Shown in pieces: positions 9,823-18,867 of a stretch of 64,000 nt of DNA. The translations under genes were made by a program, and so were the position numbers. This DNA is from Leeuwenhoekiella polynyae (GTDB lineage Bacteria > Bacteroidota > Bacteroidia > Flavobacteriales > Flavobacteriaceae): the NCBI RefSeq assembly GCF_042683665.1, contig NZ_JBHUOO010000025.1, one strand, 5' to 3'. Every line of letters starts with the position of its first letter. Within the stretch, counting starts at the first letter, position 1. Below the pieces are notes generated by a model that saw nothing but the letters and a program-made list of their open reading frames with translations, was not told where the DNA came from and searched no databases.

Positions 9823-9862
9823 ACAAAAAAAAACCTGCTTGAATAAAGCAGGTTTTTTTGTC
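9822..9862. terminator. Bidirectional terminator between priA and LytTR gene
   Basis: Symmetrical A-tract, stem AACCTGCTT / AAGCAGGTT, T-tract. It can serve both convergent genes. Confidence 0.9.
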
Positions 9863-9866
9863 TTTT

Positions 9867-10646
9867 TTAACTTGAAAGTGCTTCCATAAGTTTTGTTTTC
9901 TTATGTCTGCTTAAAGGGATTTTGTCTCCCTCAATCTCTATATTTCTACTATTGTATTTTTCAACCTTATCCATATTAATAATATACGATTTATGGATAC
10001 GCATAAAACGATCTGCCGGAAGCTGGGCTTCAAAAGCTTTCATCGTTGAAAGTACTATGATAGGCTCGTTGTAAGTAACCAACTTCACGTAATCTCCTAA
10101 TGCTTCGATAAACTTTAGATCGTTCAAAAACACTTTTTTCTTCTTCAAATTACTCTTCACGAAGATATAATCATCATCTTCTACATTACCTTCGGTTTTA
10201 AGACGGTGTAGATTAATGGCTTTATGAACGGCATTTAAGAAACGGTCTTTAGTAAGCGGTTTTCTTAAATAATCAATAGCATTATAATTAAAAGCCTTAT
10301 ATGCATATTTTGTTTTACCGGTCACAAATATAATTTGTGGCTTGTGCACCAGATCATCAAGTAAATCAAACCCGGTTAAAATAGGCATTTCAATATCTAA
10401 GAAAATAAGGTCAACCTTAGTTTCCAGAAGTCCATTTTTTGTTTCAATTGCGTTATTGTATTGTGCAGCAAGACGCAGGTTGGGATGATCTTTAATCATC
10501 TTAACGATTGCGAGGCGTTGCAGACTAGAATCGTCTACAACAGCACAGTCTAAAATTAGTTCTTCCAAAGTTGTGTTTTGAGATGGCGTTAGTGCATCAA
10601 ATCTAGTTACAATATATGTATAAAACAACTTTTTTGTGTAGTTCAT
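9867..10646 (-). CDS. LytR/AlgR-type response regulator
   Basis: A response regulator with an N-terminal receiver domain (CAVVDDSSLQR; phospho-acceptor region DLIFLDIEMP; FVTGKTKYAYKAF; DYLRKPL). It ends in a LytTR DNA-binding domain (IFVKSNLKKKKV, IEALGDYVKLVT, MRIHKSYIINMDKV, IPLSRHKK). The 259-aa frame from the ATG at 10646 has about 30 residues before the receiver domain, longer than usual. A TTG at 10568 would give a canonical start just before LILDCAVVDD. No histidine kinase lies next to it, so its partner is elsewhere. It is divergent from rpsF. Confidence 0.9.
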   Translation of the reverse strand: MNYTKKLFYTYIVTRFDALTPSQNTTLEELILDCAVVDDSSLQRLAIVKMIKDHPNLRLAAQYNNAIETKNGLLETKVDLIFLDIEMPILTGFDLLDDLVHKPQIIFVTGKTKYAYKAFNYNAIDYLRKPLTKDRFLNAVHKAINLHRLKTEGNVEDDDYIFVKSNLKKKKVFLNDLKFIEALGDYVKLVTYNEPIIVLSTMKAFEAQLPADRFMRIHKSYIINMDKVEKYNSRNIEIEGDKIPLSRHKKTKLMEALSS

Positions 10647-10717
10647 CGATATTTTTTCAATAAATCTACTTTTGTTTATAAAAAGAATTGTTTATAGTCG
10701 AATATTCTATTTCAACT

Positions 10718-10748
10718 TTTGTTATCTGAAAAATTAAAAGTACTTTTG
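10718..10748 (+). promoter_or_regulatory. Bacteroidota-type promoter of rpsF-rpsR-rplI
   Basis: TTTG at 10718-10721, a 19-nt spacer and TACTTTTG at 10741-10748. This is an exact match to the flavobacterial primary-sigma consensus TTG-N17-23-TAnnTTTG. It lies 25 bp before the rpsF ATG. Confidence 0.8.
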
Positions 10749-10773
10749 CACTCATTTTTAAATAAACTATTTT

Positions 10774-11112
10774 ATGAATCATTACGAAACTGTTTTCATC
10801 TTGAATCCCGTTTTATCTGATGACCAGGTAAAGGAAACAGTAAAGAAATTTGAAGATTTTCTTGTTTCTAACGGCGCCAAGATGATAGCTAAAGAAGATT
10901 GGGGGCTAAAAAAATTAGCTTACGCAATCCAAAACAAAAAAAGTGGCTTTTACCACCTTTTTGAATTCACGGTACCGGGAGAGGTTATCGCAAATTTTGA
11001 ACTAGAGTTTAGACGTGACGAGCGCATTATGCGTTTCTTAACGGTAAGCTTAGACAAGCACGCGATTGAGTGGGCTGAAAAGCGTAGAAAAAGAAACAAA
11101 GAAAAAGCATAG
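10774..11112 (+). CDS. rpsF: 30S ribosomal protein S6
   Basis: A 112-aa protein beginning MNHYETVFILNPVLSDDQV, with EDWGLKKLAYAIQNKKSGFYHLFEF and the RRDERIMRFLTV strand, all diagnostic of S6. S6 binds 16S rRNA in the platform together with S18. First gene of the S6-S18-L9 operon, 2 bp before rpsR. Confidence 0.97.
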   Translation: MNHYETVFILNPVLSDDQVKETVKKFEDFLVSNGAKMIAKEDWGLKKLAYAIQNKKSGFYHLFEFTVPGEVIANFELEFRRDERIMRFLTVSLDKHAIEWAEKRRKRNKEKA

Positions 11113-11114
11113 TT

Positions 11115-11414
11115 ATGGCATCATCTATTGAGCAACAAGCGAAAGCTAAGAAAGATGGGGAAATCAGATATTTAACTCCGTTAAATATTGAGACCTCAAA
11201 AGCAAAAAAATACTGTCGTTTTAAGCGTTCTGGTATTAAATATATTGACTATAAAGATGCAGATTGGTTAGGATCTTTTGTAAACGAACAAGGTAAATTG
11301 TTACCACGTCGTCTTACAGGTACGTCATTAAAATACCAACGTAAAGTAAGCGTAGCGGTTAAGCGTGCGAGACACCTTGCCCTTATGCCTTATGTAACGG
11401 ATTTATATAAATAA
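11115..11414 (+). CDS. rpsR: 30S ribosomal protein S18
   Basis: A 99-aa protein with the S18 core: KYCRFKRSGIKYIDYKD, then RRLTGTSLKYQRKVSVAVKRARHLALMPY. It has a longer, charged N-terminus than the E. coli form, as is usual in Bacteroidota. Partner of S6 in the small-subunit platform. It is cotranscribed with rpsF and rplI. Confidence 0.97.
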   Translation: MASSIEQQAKAKKDGEIRYLTPLNIETSKAKKYCRFKRSGIKYIDYKDADWLGSFVNEQGKLLPRRLTGTSLKYQRKVSVAVKRARHLALMPYVTDLYK

Positions 11415-11427
11415 AAACTAGATAAAG

Positions 11428-11877
11428 ATGGAAGTTATACTTAAGAAAGACGTCGACAATCTAGGATTTGTTGATGATTTAGTTACTGTAAAAAACGGTT
11501 ACGGAAGAAACTTTTTGATTCCACAAGGTCACGCTGTTTTAGCTACTCCTTCTGCAAAGAAAGTACTAGCTGAAAATTTAAAGCAACGTGCGTATAAAGA
11601 AAAGCAAGTAATTGATGCTGCTAAAGCACAAGCTGAAAAATTAAACGGTTTAGAGATTAAACTTACAGCTAAGTCCGGTGAAGCTGACAAATTATTTGGT
11701 TCTATTACTGATGCAGATCTTGCAAATGCACTTTCTAAAGAAGGTGTTGAGATTGATAAAAAATACATCACGATTGCTGGTGGTAATATCAAGCGTTTAG
11801 GTCAATACGATGCCAGTCTTCGTTTTCACCGTGAGGTAGTATCAAATCTTACATTTGACGTGGTAGCAGAGGCTTAA
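11428..11877 (+). CDS. rplI: 50S ribosomal protein L9
   Basis: A 149-aa protein with the N-terminal L9 signature (MEVILKKDVDNLGFVDDLVTVKNGYGRNFLIP), the connecting helix rich in K, A and E, and the C-terminal domain (KLFGSITDADLANAL, IKRLGQYDASLRFHREV). L9 stabilises reading-frame maintenance at the L1 stalk side. Last gene of the operon. Confidence 0.97.
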   Translation: MEVILKKDVDNLGFVDDLVTVKNGYGRNFLIPQGHAVLATPSAKKVLAENLKQRAYKEKQVIDAAKAQAEKLNGLEIKLTAKSGEADKLFGSITDADLANALSKEGVEIDKKYITIAGGNIKRLGQYDASLRFHREVVSNLTFDVVAEA

Positions 11878-11896
11878 GCCTTTTAAACTATACTTA

Positions 11897-11926
11897 AAAG
11901 CTTCCGTCTGACGGAAGCTTTTTTTA
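11897..11926 (+). terminator. Terminator of the S6-S18-L9 operon
   Basis: Strong hairpin AAGCTTCC-GTCTGAC-GGAAGCTT followed by TTTTT, 20 bp after rplI. Confidence 0.9.
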
Positions 11927-11945
11927 TTTAAAAAATTCTCAGATT

Positions 11946-12422
11946 ATGAAATATATCAGACTTTCAAAAGAACAATTAGATGAGATGCATCAAGAATTTA
12001 TAAATTTTCTTGCAGCACAATCTATTACTGCTGATGAGTGGGACGATATTAAAAAAAATAAACCTGAAGTAGCAGAGCAGGAGCTCGATGTTTTTAGCGA
12101 TCTGGTTTGGGAAGGTGTTTTAGGAAAAGTAGAATATCTGGAGCATTTCTCGCAGCAGCATATGTTTTTATTCAAGGTTGGTGATCTAAAAATAAGCATG
12201 ATCTCTATTGAAGTAGAAAATAAAAGTATAGATATCACTACTGCGCAAGGTTATAAATGGTTGCAGGAAAACTTTATGAAAGACGAAGTGAACTTGTATA
12301 GTTCTAGTAAGCTTATATCTGATGACCGCAACAACGATATTTTTGTGTTGATTCGTCAAGGAGCAAATATTACTCAAGGCGACTTATACAAATGGTTTGA
12401 AGAATTTGTTGAAGTGGATTAA
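11946..12422 (+). CDS. Conserved flavobacterial protein, probably DUF6495 family
   Basis: A 158-aa cytosolic protein without signal or membrane segments. It begins MKYIRLSKEQLDEMHQEF, followed by NFLAAQSITADEWD. It has an acidic composition and ends with DLYKWFEEFVEVD. The sequence resembles a small protein conserved next to rplI in flavobacteria that I associate with DUF6495; the name is from memory. No catalytic motif is visible. It sits between the L9 terminator and its own terminator, so it is an independent unit. Confidence 0.7.
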   Translation: MKYIRLSKEQLDEMHQEFINFLAAQSITADEWDDIKKNKPEVAEQELDVFSDLVWEGVLGKVEYLEHFSQQHMFLFKVGDLKISMISIEVENKSIDITTAQGYKWLQENFMKDEVNLYSSSKLISDDRNNDIFVLIRQGANITQGDLYKWFEEFVEVD

Positions 12423-12442
12423 TTCAGACCTTTTAAACTATT

Positions 12443-12478
12443 AAAGCCTGATTGATAATTTCAATCAGGCTTTTTTTA
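12443..12478 (+). terminator. Terminator after DUF6495-like gene
   Basis: AAAGCCTGATTGA / TCAATCAGGCTTT stem with TTTTTTT tail. It directly abuts a dispersed repeat copy. Confidence 0.9.
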
Positions 12479-12576
12479 TTGGCACCGCCAAGGGATTTAA
12501 TACCCCCGAGGCTTGCTGCGAAATTGAAAATTTGTTTCTAACGAATGCCTAGTGAGTTTGATCCGAGGTAGTTTAC
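12478..12576. repeat. Dispersed intergenic repeat, copy A (short form)
   Basis: It starts ATTGGCACCGCCAAGGG and contains CGAGGC...GCCTAG as inverted arms around AAATT-GAA-AATTT. It ends ...GAGGTAGTTTAC, where the TTA is the stop codon of the permease gene on the minus strand. It matches copies at 50731 and 53681 over most of its length, but lacks about 24 bp (the second hairpin). Confidence 0.8.
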
Positions 12577-13814
12577 TCGTATCTAAGCGATTCTATAGGG
12601 TCTAATTTAGCCGCTTTCAAAGCCGGAAATAAACCTGCTACAACGGCTACAATAAGCGTTACAGTTACTGCGGCTAACATTGCCATCCACGGAGTTGTAA
12701 AATTGAAATTGGCCACAGTAGAAATTAACAAGCCAATACCGATTCCTAAAATGATTCCTAATATTCCGCCAAATTGCCCAATCATTATAGTTTCCATCAA
12801 GAACTGACCCGCAATAATAGATTTTTTAGCACCCAGCGCTTTACGTACGCCGATCTCCCGGGTACGTTCTGTTACAGAAACCAGCATGATATTCATAAGT
12901 GCTATAGATGAACCTAGAATTGTAATCAGGCTGATGATCCACGCTGCCATCGAAAGATATCCACTAATCTGTGAGATCTGATTGATAAGATCATCGCTGC
13001 GCCCAATACCAAAGTTGTTTTCTTCAATAGGAGCGAGTTTTCGTACGTTTCTAAAGGTAATTATAGCATCGTCTAAAGCCCCGTCAAGCATATCTTTATT
13101 TTCAACCTTTACACTCAGGGAATAATTAATGTTAGGTTGCGTAAACATAGAGCGCGCAATTTGAATCGGAATGATAACCCTTAAATCCTGATTGTTTCCA
13201 AAGGTGGAGCCCTTTTCCTCAAGAACACCTATCACTTTAAATTTAGTTCCGCGAATGCTTATCGTTTTTCCTATAGGATTAACGTTTTTCAGAAGTCCGT
13301 TTTTAAAATCACTACCTAGAATACAAACATTATTATTATTCTTAACATCAAATAAGTTGAAATTTCTTCCGGAATCTAATTCTAAACCGGCATTGTCCAA
13401 GAAGTTTTCATTGGTTCCGAGAACAGTAACTTCAGGATCTGTATCCTGATTTTCATACTTTACTTCAGCAGCAGTAGTGCCGGTAAATGAAACAGAAACT
13501 TTAGTTAATGGATAAGTGTAGCGCTTTTCAAAATCGCGCACTTCGGTATAACGAATCACAGGATTTATTTTCTGTTTTTCACCACTCCCACGACGTTGTG
13601 TAGTAAATTCATAACGCTGAATATTAAAAGTATTGGCGCCCATAGATGAGAAGTCACTGCTAATCGTGTTTTCTAAAGCTTTTACAAGACTTAAAATAGC
13701 CACAAGAGCAGTAATCCCAATAGCGATGATTACTACTGTAAGAATGGTTCTAAGCAGTTGGCTGCGTATAGAATCAAAGGCTATGCGAATATTTTCTCTA
13801 AAGAGTGAGAACAT
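12573..13814 (-). CDS. MacB/FtsX-type ABC transporter permease
   Basis: A 413-aa permease. One N-terminal membrane helix (about residues 20-42, RTILTVVIIAIGITALVAIL) is followed by a large MacB periplasmic core domain (about 50-265). Three C-terminal helices surround SVTERTREIGVRKALGAKK, the cytoplasmic loop typical of FtsX permeases. The protein ends in PALKAAKLDPIESLRYE. It exports or mechanically transmits rather than imports. No ATPase gene is adjacent; the nearest candidate is the LolD-like ATPase at 25.9 kb, but linkage is not shown. Its stop codon lies in a dispersed repeat. Confidence 0.92.
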   Translation of the reverse strand: MFSLFRENIRIAFDSIRSQLLRTILTVVIIAIGITALVAILSLVKALENTISSDFSSMGANTFNIQRYEFTTQRRGSGEKQKINPVIRYTEVRDFEKRYTYPLTKVSVSFTGTTAAEVKYENQDTDPEVTVLGTNENFLDNAGLELDSGRNFNLFDVKNNNNVCILGSDFKNGLLKNVNPIGKTISIRGTKFKVIGVLEEKGSTFGNNQDLRVIIPIQIARSMFTQPNINYSLSVKVENKDMLDGALDDAIITFRNVRKLAPIEENNFGIGRSDDLINQISQISGYLSMAAWIISLITILGSSIALMNIMLVSVTERTREIGVRKALGAKKSIIAGQFLMETIMIGQFGGILGIILGIGIGLLISTVANFNFTTPWMAMLAAVTVTLIVAVVAGLFPALKAAKLDPIESLRYE

Positions 13815-13955
13815 AGAGTATGCGATTTGAACTCATAGGTCTACTAAAATCTAAAAAAGTTACCGTTTTATAAAATTAAGACAGACAAACTCTCAAATTT
13901 TAAGATATTTGCAGCCCCTATCGGGCATTTATTTAAATAGACAACAAATTATAAA

Positions 13956-15326
13956 ATGGCTCAAAAACCTAGTATACCTAAAGGAACGCGTGATTTTTCA
14001 CCTGAAGAAGTTTTAAGACGTAATTATATCATCAATACGCTTAGACATAATTTTGAGCTTTTTGGTTTTCAACCTATAGAAACACCATCATTTGAAAACA
14101 GCAGCACCCTGATGGGAAAATATGGAGATGAAGGAGATCGCCTTATTTTTAAAATTCTAAATAGTGGAGATTATTTAAACAAGGTTTCTGAAAAAACATA
14201 TGAATCTAAAGATAGTAATGCATTAACTTCTGAAATCTCAGAAAAAGCATTGCGTTATGATCTTACTGTGCCTTTTGCGCGTTATGTTGTGCAGCATCAG
14301 AATGAGATTGAGTTTCCGTTTAAGCGCTATCAAATTCAACCCGTTTGGCGTGCAGACCGTCCACAAAAGGGACGTTTTAGAGAGTTTTTTCAGTGTGACG
14401 CAGATGCTGTAGGTTCTGATTCATTACTTCAGGAAGTTGCTTTTGTACAGTTATACGATTCAGTTTTTACTGATTTAGGACTGAAAGGAGCACTTGTAAA
14501 AATAAACAATCGTAAAATACTTTCGGGTCTTGCCGAAACAATTGGGGCAGCAGATAAGCTGATCGATTTTACAGTGGCTTTAGATAAATTAGATAAAATA
14601 GGGGAGGAAGGTGTAATTAAAGAAATGCTTGCAAAAGGCATTACTGAAGAAGCTATAGCGCGTGTAAAACCTATTTTTAATGCAAGTGGAAGTTTTGCTG
14701 AAAAATTAAGCTTGCTTAAAGAGTTGCTTGTTGATTCAGAAACCGGAAAACAAGGTATAGAAGAGCTGGAATACATCAACACAAAAATTGAGGCTTTAGG
14801 ACTTAAGACTGTTGGTTTAGATCTTGATGTAACTCTTGCCCGCGGTTTAAACTATTATACCGGTGCTATTTTTGAAGTTTCGGCACCAGAAGGAGTTAAG
14901 ATGGGGAGCATAGGCGGCGGTGGTCGTTATGATGATCTTACCGGGATTTTTGGCCTTAAAAATATGAGTGGAGTAGGGATTTCTTTTGGTTTAGATAGAA
15001 TCTACCTGGTTCTTGAAGAATTAGGTTTATTTCCAGAGCAAGCTATTAAAGGAACACGCTTGTTATTTATCAATTTTGGTGAGAATGAGGCCTTGTATTG
15101 TTTAAAAGCGGTGCAGTCTTTACGCGAAGCGGGAATCACGGCAGAGCTTTACCCGGATGCTGCAAAAATGAAAAAACAGATGTCTCATGCAGATAAACGC
15201 AATATAAAATTTGTTGTCCTTGCAGGAACTCAAGAAATGGAAGAAAGCGTTTATACTTTAAAAGATATGAAAAGCGGTGAGCAACACCGTGTATCTATAG
15301 AAGGATTAATCGAAGCTTTAAGCTAA
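13956..15326 (+). CDS. hisS: Histidine-tRNA ligase
   Basis: A 456-aa class II aminoacyl-tRNA synthetase. It begins MAQKPSIPKGTRDFSP. Class II motif 2 is FKRYQIQPVWRADRPQ-KGRFREFFQCD; the HisA/HisB signatures include LARGLNYYTGAIFEV and SIGGGGRYDDLTG, and motif 3 is GVGISFGLDRIY. The C-terminal anticodon domain begins around residue 365. Monocistronic; divergent from the permease and closed by a bidirectional terminator. Confidence 0.97.
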   Translation: MAQKPSIPKGTRDFSPEEVLRRNYIINTLRHNFELFGFQPIETPSFENSSTLMGKYGDEGDRLIFKILNSGDYLNKVSEKTYESKDSNALTSEISEKALRYDLTVPFARYVVQHQNEIEFPFKRYQIQPVWRADRPQKGRFREFFQCDADAVGSDSLLQEVAFVQLYDSVFTDLGLKGALVKINNRKILSGLAETIGAADKLIDFTVALDKLDKIGEEGVIKEMLAKGITEEAIARVKPIFNASGSFAEKLSLLKELLVDSETGKQGIEELEYINTKIEALGLKTVGLDLDVTLARGLNYYTGAIFEVSAPEGVKMGSIGGGGRYDDLTGIFGLKNMSGVGISFGLDRIYLVLEELGLFPEQAIKGTRLLFINFGENEALYCLKAVQSLREAGITAELYPDAAKMKKQMSHADKRNIKFVVLAGTQEMEESVYTLKDMKSGEQHRVSIEGLIEALS

Positions 15327-15343
15327 TTCATAAAAGATAATGT

Positions 15344-15377
15344 AAAAAAAATCCCGAATTCAATTCGGGATTTTTTT
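15344..15377. terminator. Bidirectional terminator after hisS
   Basis: A-tract, stem ATCCCGAATT / AATTCGGGAT, T-tract, placed between two convergent genes. Confidence 0.9.
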
Positions 15378-15394
15378 ATGCTTTTATTGAAGTC

Positions 15395-16849
15395 TTATTC
15401 GTTTTCTACAGCAGCAGGTGGCTTGTAATCAAACAAGCGCTGATCTTTTATTTGCTCAGAAATACCTTTAGGTAGCATAGCTTCCCAGCCATCTTCTCCG
15501 CTAGAAATCATTTTTAATACTTGTCTTGAAAATACATTTAAAATGTCAGGATTATAATCTTCAATATCTACTACGCGGCCATTGTATTTAAAGAACTTGT
15601 ACAGTTCTTTCATACGTGGGTGTACTTTGAGATTTTCGCTGGTGAAGAATTCCCCTGTTTCCGGATCACGCATAGGGTATAAATAAACACGTAAATCTTT
15701 AAAAAATAGTTTACCAAAAGCTTCCAGAATACCTCCACTCAAATGGCGGTAATACGATTCGTCAAAAATATCGATCAGGTTATTCACGCCCATCGCAAGT
15801 CCCATACGCTCTTTAGTATAACGTGAGAAGTACTCAACCAGGCGATAATATTCCTGAAAGTTTGAGATCATTACCGTATGACCCAGATTGCAAAGTAAAC
15901 GGGCACGCGCCATAAAATCTTCTTCGTCAATCTCACCTTCAGCTCTGAGGTTAGAAAGTGTGATCTCAAAAATCACTTCTGTATTATCTTCTTTAACCCT
16001 ATTTTCATTTAGGAAAATCTCAAGTGATTTGCGATACATATCGGTATTCACTTTAGTTACGGGTCTAAAACTTCCACGAAGTGCAAGAATGTTCTTTTTG
16101 TAAAGAATTTTAGCAGAAAGAATGTTGTTTCCGTCAGGCCCAAACATTACGGCATCTGTAAATCCGTTTTTTACCAGCTGTAAACTCATCAAGCGATTAT
16201 CAACTTTAGAGAAAACAGGGCCAGAGAAATTGATCATATCAATCTCGATCTGGTCTTTATCAATATGGTCGTATAAGTATCGTAATAATTTTTTAGGAGA
16301 GTCGTATTTGTAATACGCTCCATAAATTAGGTTTACACCCAGAGTACCTAGTGTTAACTGTTGTAAACGGGCATCAGTCTCGTGAAAGCGTATATGAAGA
16401 ATGATCTCATTAAATTCTGCCTGTGGCTCAGTCTGATATTTAATTCCTACCCAGCCGTGGCCTTTATATTTTTTAGCAAAATCTATGGTAGCGACCGTGT
16501 TTGCATAGGTAAAATAAATTTTATTAGGGTGTTTCTCACGTGAGATACGATTCTCTAATAAATTAGTCTCGTGAGCAAGCATTTTTTTAAGCCTTGCTTC
16601 GGTTACATAGCGCTGATCTTGTTCAACACCATAAACCGCATCACTAAAATCTTTGTCATAAGCAGACATCGCTTTTGCAATAGTACCACTGGCACCACCT
16701 GCTCTAAAAAAATGCCTTACTGTTTCCTGACCCGCACCTATTTCAGCAAAAGTACCGTAGATGTTTTGGTTGAGATTTATGCGTAGTGCTTTGTTGTTTA
16801 TTGAAGGGATATTTTCAAACTCTTTGTCACCTTGAATTGTGATCGGCAT
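15395..16849 (-). CDS. Conserved 484-aa protein of unknown function
   Basis: A soluble-looking 484-aa protein with no signal peptide and no beta-barrel pattern. Recognisable stretches are YGTFAEIGAGQETVRHFFRAGGASGTIAKAMSAYDKDFSDA near the start, then YFTYANTVATIDFAKKYKGHGWVGIKYQ, GTLGVNLIYGA and LALRGSFRPVTKVN. Relatives in Bacteroidota and other phyla are variously labelled TonB-dependent receptor or nicotinate-nucleotide adenylyltransferase; neither label is supported by the sequence (no plug domain, no HxGH motif). The glycine-rich EIGAGQET segment hints at a nucleotide- or SAM-binding loop, which is inference. Divergent from the metallo-hydrolase gene. Confidence 0.8.
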   Translation of the reverse strand: MPITIQGDKEFENIPSINNKALRINLNQNIYGTFAEIGAGQETVRHFFRAGGASGTIAKAMSAYDKDFSDAVYGVEQDQRYVTEARLKKMLAHETNLLENRISREKHPNKIYFTYANTVATIDFAKKYKGHGWVGIKYQTEPQAEFNEIILHIRFHETDARLQQLTLGTLGVNLIYGAYYKYDSPKKLLRYLYDHIDKDQIEIDMINFSGPVFSKVDNRLMSLQLVKNGFTDAVMFGPDGNNILSAKILYKKNILALRGSFRPVTKVNTDMYRKSLEIFLNENRVKEDNTEVIFEITLSNLRAEGEIDEEDFMARARLLCNLGHTVMISNFQEYYRLVEYFSRYTKERMGLAMGVNNLIDIFDESYYRHLSGGILEAFGKLFFKDLRVYLYPMRDPETGEFFTSENLKVHPRMKELYKFFKYNGRVVDIEDYNPDILNVFSRQVLKMISSGEDGWEAMLPKGISEQIKDQRLFDYKPPAAVENE

Positions 16850-16957
16850 ACTGCTTTTTTTTTTGGTGAGTACTGGTAATTCCTTTGCGGGTTAAAGGTA
16901 GCAAAATGGTAGGGCTTACAAAAAAATAAGTGTAGTTTTGTGCTAAATTTCACAGGT

Positions 16958-17722
16958 TTGAAAATCACCTTTCTAGGCACAGGCACATCACAGGGAATCC
17001 CCATTATAGGTAGCACACACCCGGTTTGCATGAGTACAGATCCTCGAGACAAACGTTTGCGTGTATCCATTTTAATAGAATTTGAAGGCGCAAATTATGT
17101 TATCGATTGTGGGCCAGATTTTAGACAGCAAATGTTGACATATAAGGTTAATCATCTTGAAGCCTTATTGTTTACTCATGAACATGCAGATCACACTGCA
17201 GGTTTAGATGATATACGTCCTTTTTTCTTTAGACAGGGTGATATTCCTGTATATGCACACAAACGTGTTGTTGCAGAATTGAAAAAACGTTTTGATTATA
17301 TCTTCAAGACCGAAAATCGGTATCCCGGTGCTCCCGCAGTAGCTATTCACGAGGTTATAAATAATAATTTGTTCACTATTAATAAGCTTGAAGTAGAACC
17401 CATAAATGTGATGCACGGCAAATTGCAGGTTTTTGGGTATCGCTTCGCAAATTTTGCTTATCTGACAGATGTAAAAACCATAAGCGAAGCTGAAAAAGCA
17501 AAGCTGAACAATCTTGATGTTTTGGTCGTAAATGCATTACGGGAAGAACCACATTATTCGCATTTCAATCTACAGGAAGCCCTTGCCTTTGTTGAAGAAA
17601 TTAAACCGAAACAAACGTATTTTACTCACATCAGTCATTTATTGGGTTTTCACGCTGAAGTAGAAGCGAGATTGCCCGAAAATATTCACCTAGCCTACGA
17701 CGGTTTACAACTAGAACTTTAG
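16958..17722 (+). CDS. MBL-fold metallo-hydrolase, PhnP-like
   Basis: The protein begins KITFLGTGTSQGIPIIG and carries the metallo-beta-lactamase metal motif THEHADHTAGLDDIRPFF. Later ligands are in VMHGKLQVFGYRFANFAYLTDV and YFTHISHLLG. This is the PhnP/YcbX-type phosphodiesterase subgroup. I chose the TTG at 16958 because homologues start at MKITFLG. Also, a TAGTTTTG element (16933-16940) overlaps the alternative GTG at 16940, which would put that codon inside the promoter. The alternative start adds six residues. Possibly cotranscribed with the next gene (5 bp gap). Confidence 0.88.
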   Translation: MKITFLGTGTSQGIPIIGSTHPVCMSTDPRDKRLRVSILIEFEGANYVIDCGPDFRQQMLTYKVNHLEALLFTHEHADHTAGLDDIRPFFFRQGDIPVYAHKRVVAELKKRFDYIFKTENRYPGAPAVAIHEVINNNLFTINKLEVEPINVMHGKLQVFGYRFANFAYLTDVKTISEAEKAKLNNLDVLVVNALREEPHYSHFNLQEALAFVEEIKPKQTYFTHISHLLGFHAEVEARLPENIHLAYDGLQLEL

Positions 17723-17727
17723 AAAAT

Positions 17728-18213
17728 ATGCGCAGAAATATTTTTATGTATTTGTTTTTATTTACAGCCTTGTGGGTTGTATTTCAATACGTGAATTCAA
17801 CAAAGGTTTATGAATCTCAAGACGCTCAGATAACCCGACTTAAAGACCGTCTGGAAAAAGCTGAAGATTCTATACAATCGCTAACCGAAAATAGTGACGG
17901 ACGTTATTTCAAATTAGAAGATAACGAGCACGCGTATACCTATTTTGAACGTTTCGGCATAGATATTACGGATCTGGAAGCAAAAATTGAATCTGCTTTG
18001 GTAAGTGAGAATCAAGCATCGGGAAATAAATTGATTCCATATGAAAACGCGACAGGAGTTTTTCAAATCAATAAAGTAGAAGTGTTAAATCACAAGTGGA
18101 TTATAGCTGACTTTAGCGATGGTACGCGTTGGGGGGAACTCATTTTACTTTATGATGTAGCAAAAGACGGAAGCATAGGTTTTGAAACCTTGCAAAGCGT
18201 GATTTATCCTTAA
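17728..18213 (+). CDS. Membrane-anchored coiled-coil protein of unknown function
   Basis: A 161-aa protein. An N-terminal hydrophobic helix (MRRNIFMYLFLFTALWVVFQYV) is followed by a predicted coiled coil (about residues 30-58, DAQITRLKDRLEKAEDSIQSL) and a small globular domain ending in IADFSDGTRWGELILLYDV. It probably sits anchored in the inner membrane and faces the periplasm. Family not recognised with certainty, though similar proteins occur in flavobacteria. Five bp downstream of the metallo-hydrolase; its end overlaps the convergent esterase by 4 bp. Confidence 0.75.
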   Translation: MRRNIFMYLFLFTALWVVFQYVNSTKVYESQDAQITRLKDRLEKAEDSIQSLTENSDGRYFKLEDNEHAYTYFERFGIDITDLEAKIESALVSENQASGNKLIPYENATGVFQINKVEVLNHKWIIADFSDGTRWGELILLYDVAKDGSIGFETLQSVIYP

Positions 18214-18866
18214 GCGTGTTTCAGCAGCCAATCTTTTAGATCGTAAAAATTTTGTGGAGCGACACCGTGACCTACAGGATATTCGTTGAGTTTTACCTCA
18301 ATATTTAAATCAGCTAAATAAGCCGAAATTTTACGCGCTGCATCCACAGGGATGACCTGATCTACCGTACCATGAGAACTGAATACAGAAAGGTGTTCAT
18401 ATTTAGATAAGTCGGTTTTTGGTTTAGTAATCGCTTCATTAACGTAGCCACTTAAACCTATAATATTTTTTATTTTTTCAGGGTATGTTAGCGCTACAGC
18501 ATAGCTTAAAATACATCCCTGACTAAATCCTAAAAGCGTCACGTGTGTTGCATCAAGATCATATGCGGCAACTGCCTCATCAATAAAATTAGAGATCAGT
18601 TCACGTGCAGCAATGGCTTCATCATCATCAGACCATTTGCCATCTGTCGCATCCCAGTGAATGGTATACCACGCATTTCCATAAGGTTGCATAGGTAACG
18701 GTGCTTTAGCTGAAATCACAAAATAATTATCGGGTAATTCTGGGGCAAAAGAAAATAAATCCTGCTCATTGCTACCATAACCGTGTAAAAGTAGCAGCAG
18801 CGGTGGTTTAGAATCAGATTGAACTCGGGGTTTTTGTATAAGATGTTCTAGCGATAAAGTGCTCAT
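18210..18866 (-). CDS. Alpha/beta hydrolase, phospholipase/carboxylesterase family
   Basis: A 218-aa cytosolic serine hydrolase. The oxyanion region is LLLLLHGYGSNEQDLF, the nucleophile elbow is GFSQG, and the catalytic Asp and His lie in HGTVDQVIP and GHGVAP. This is the acyl-protein thioesterase-like group. Last gene of a tight minus-strand operon (2-bp gap to the Tic20-like gene). Confidence 0.92.
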   Translation of the reverse strand: MSTLSLEHLIQKPRVQSDSKPPLLLLLHGYGSNEQDLFSFAPELPDNYFVISAKAPLPMQPYGNAWYTIHWDATDGKWSDDDEAIAARELISNFIDEAVAAYDLDATHVTLLGFSQGCILSYAVALTYPEKIKNIIGLSGYVNEAITKPKTDLSKYEHLSVFSSHGTVDQVIPVDAARKISAYLADLNIEVKLNEYPVGHGVAPQNFYDLKDWLLKHA

Positions 18867-18867
18867 A

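Noticed and set aside
15395..16849. TonB-dependent receptor
   Set aside because: No signal peptide, plug or beta-barrel pattern.
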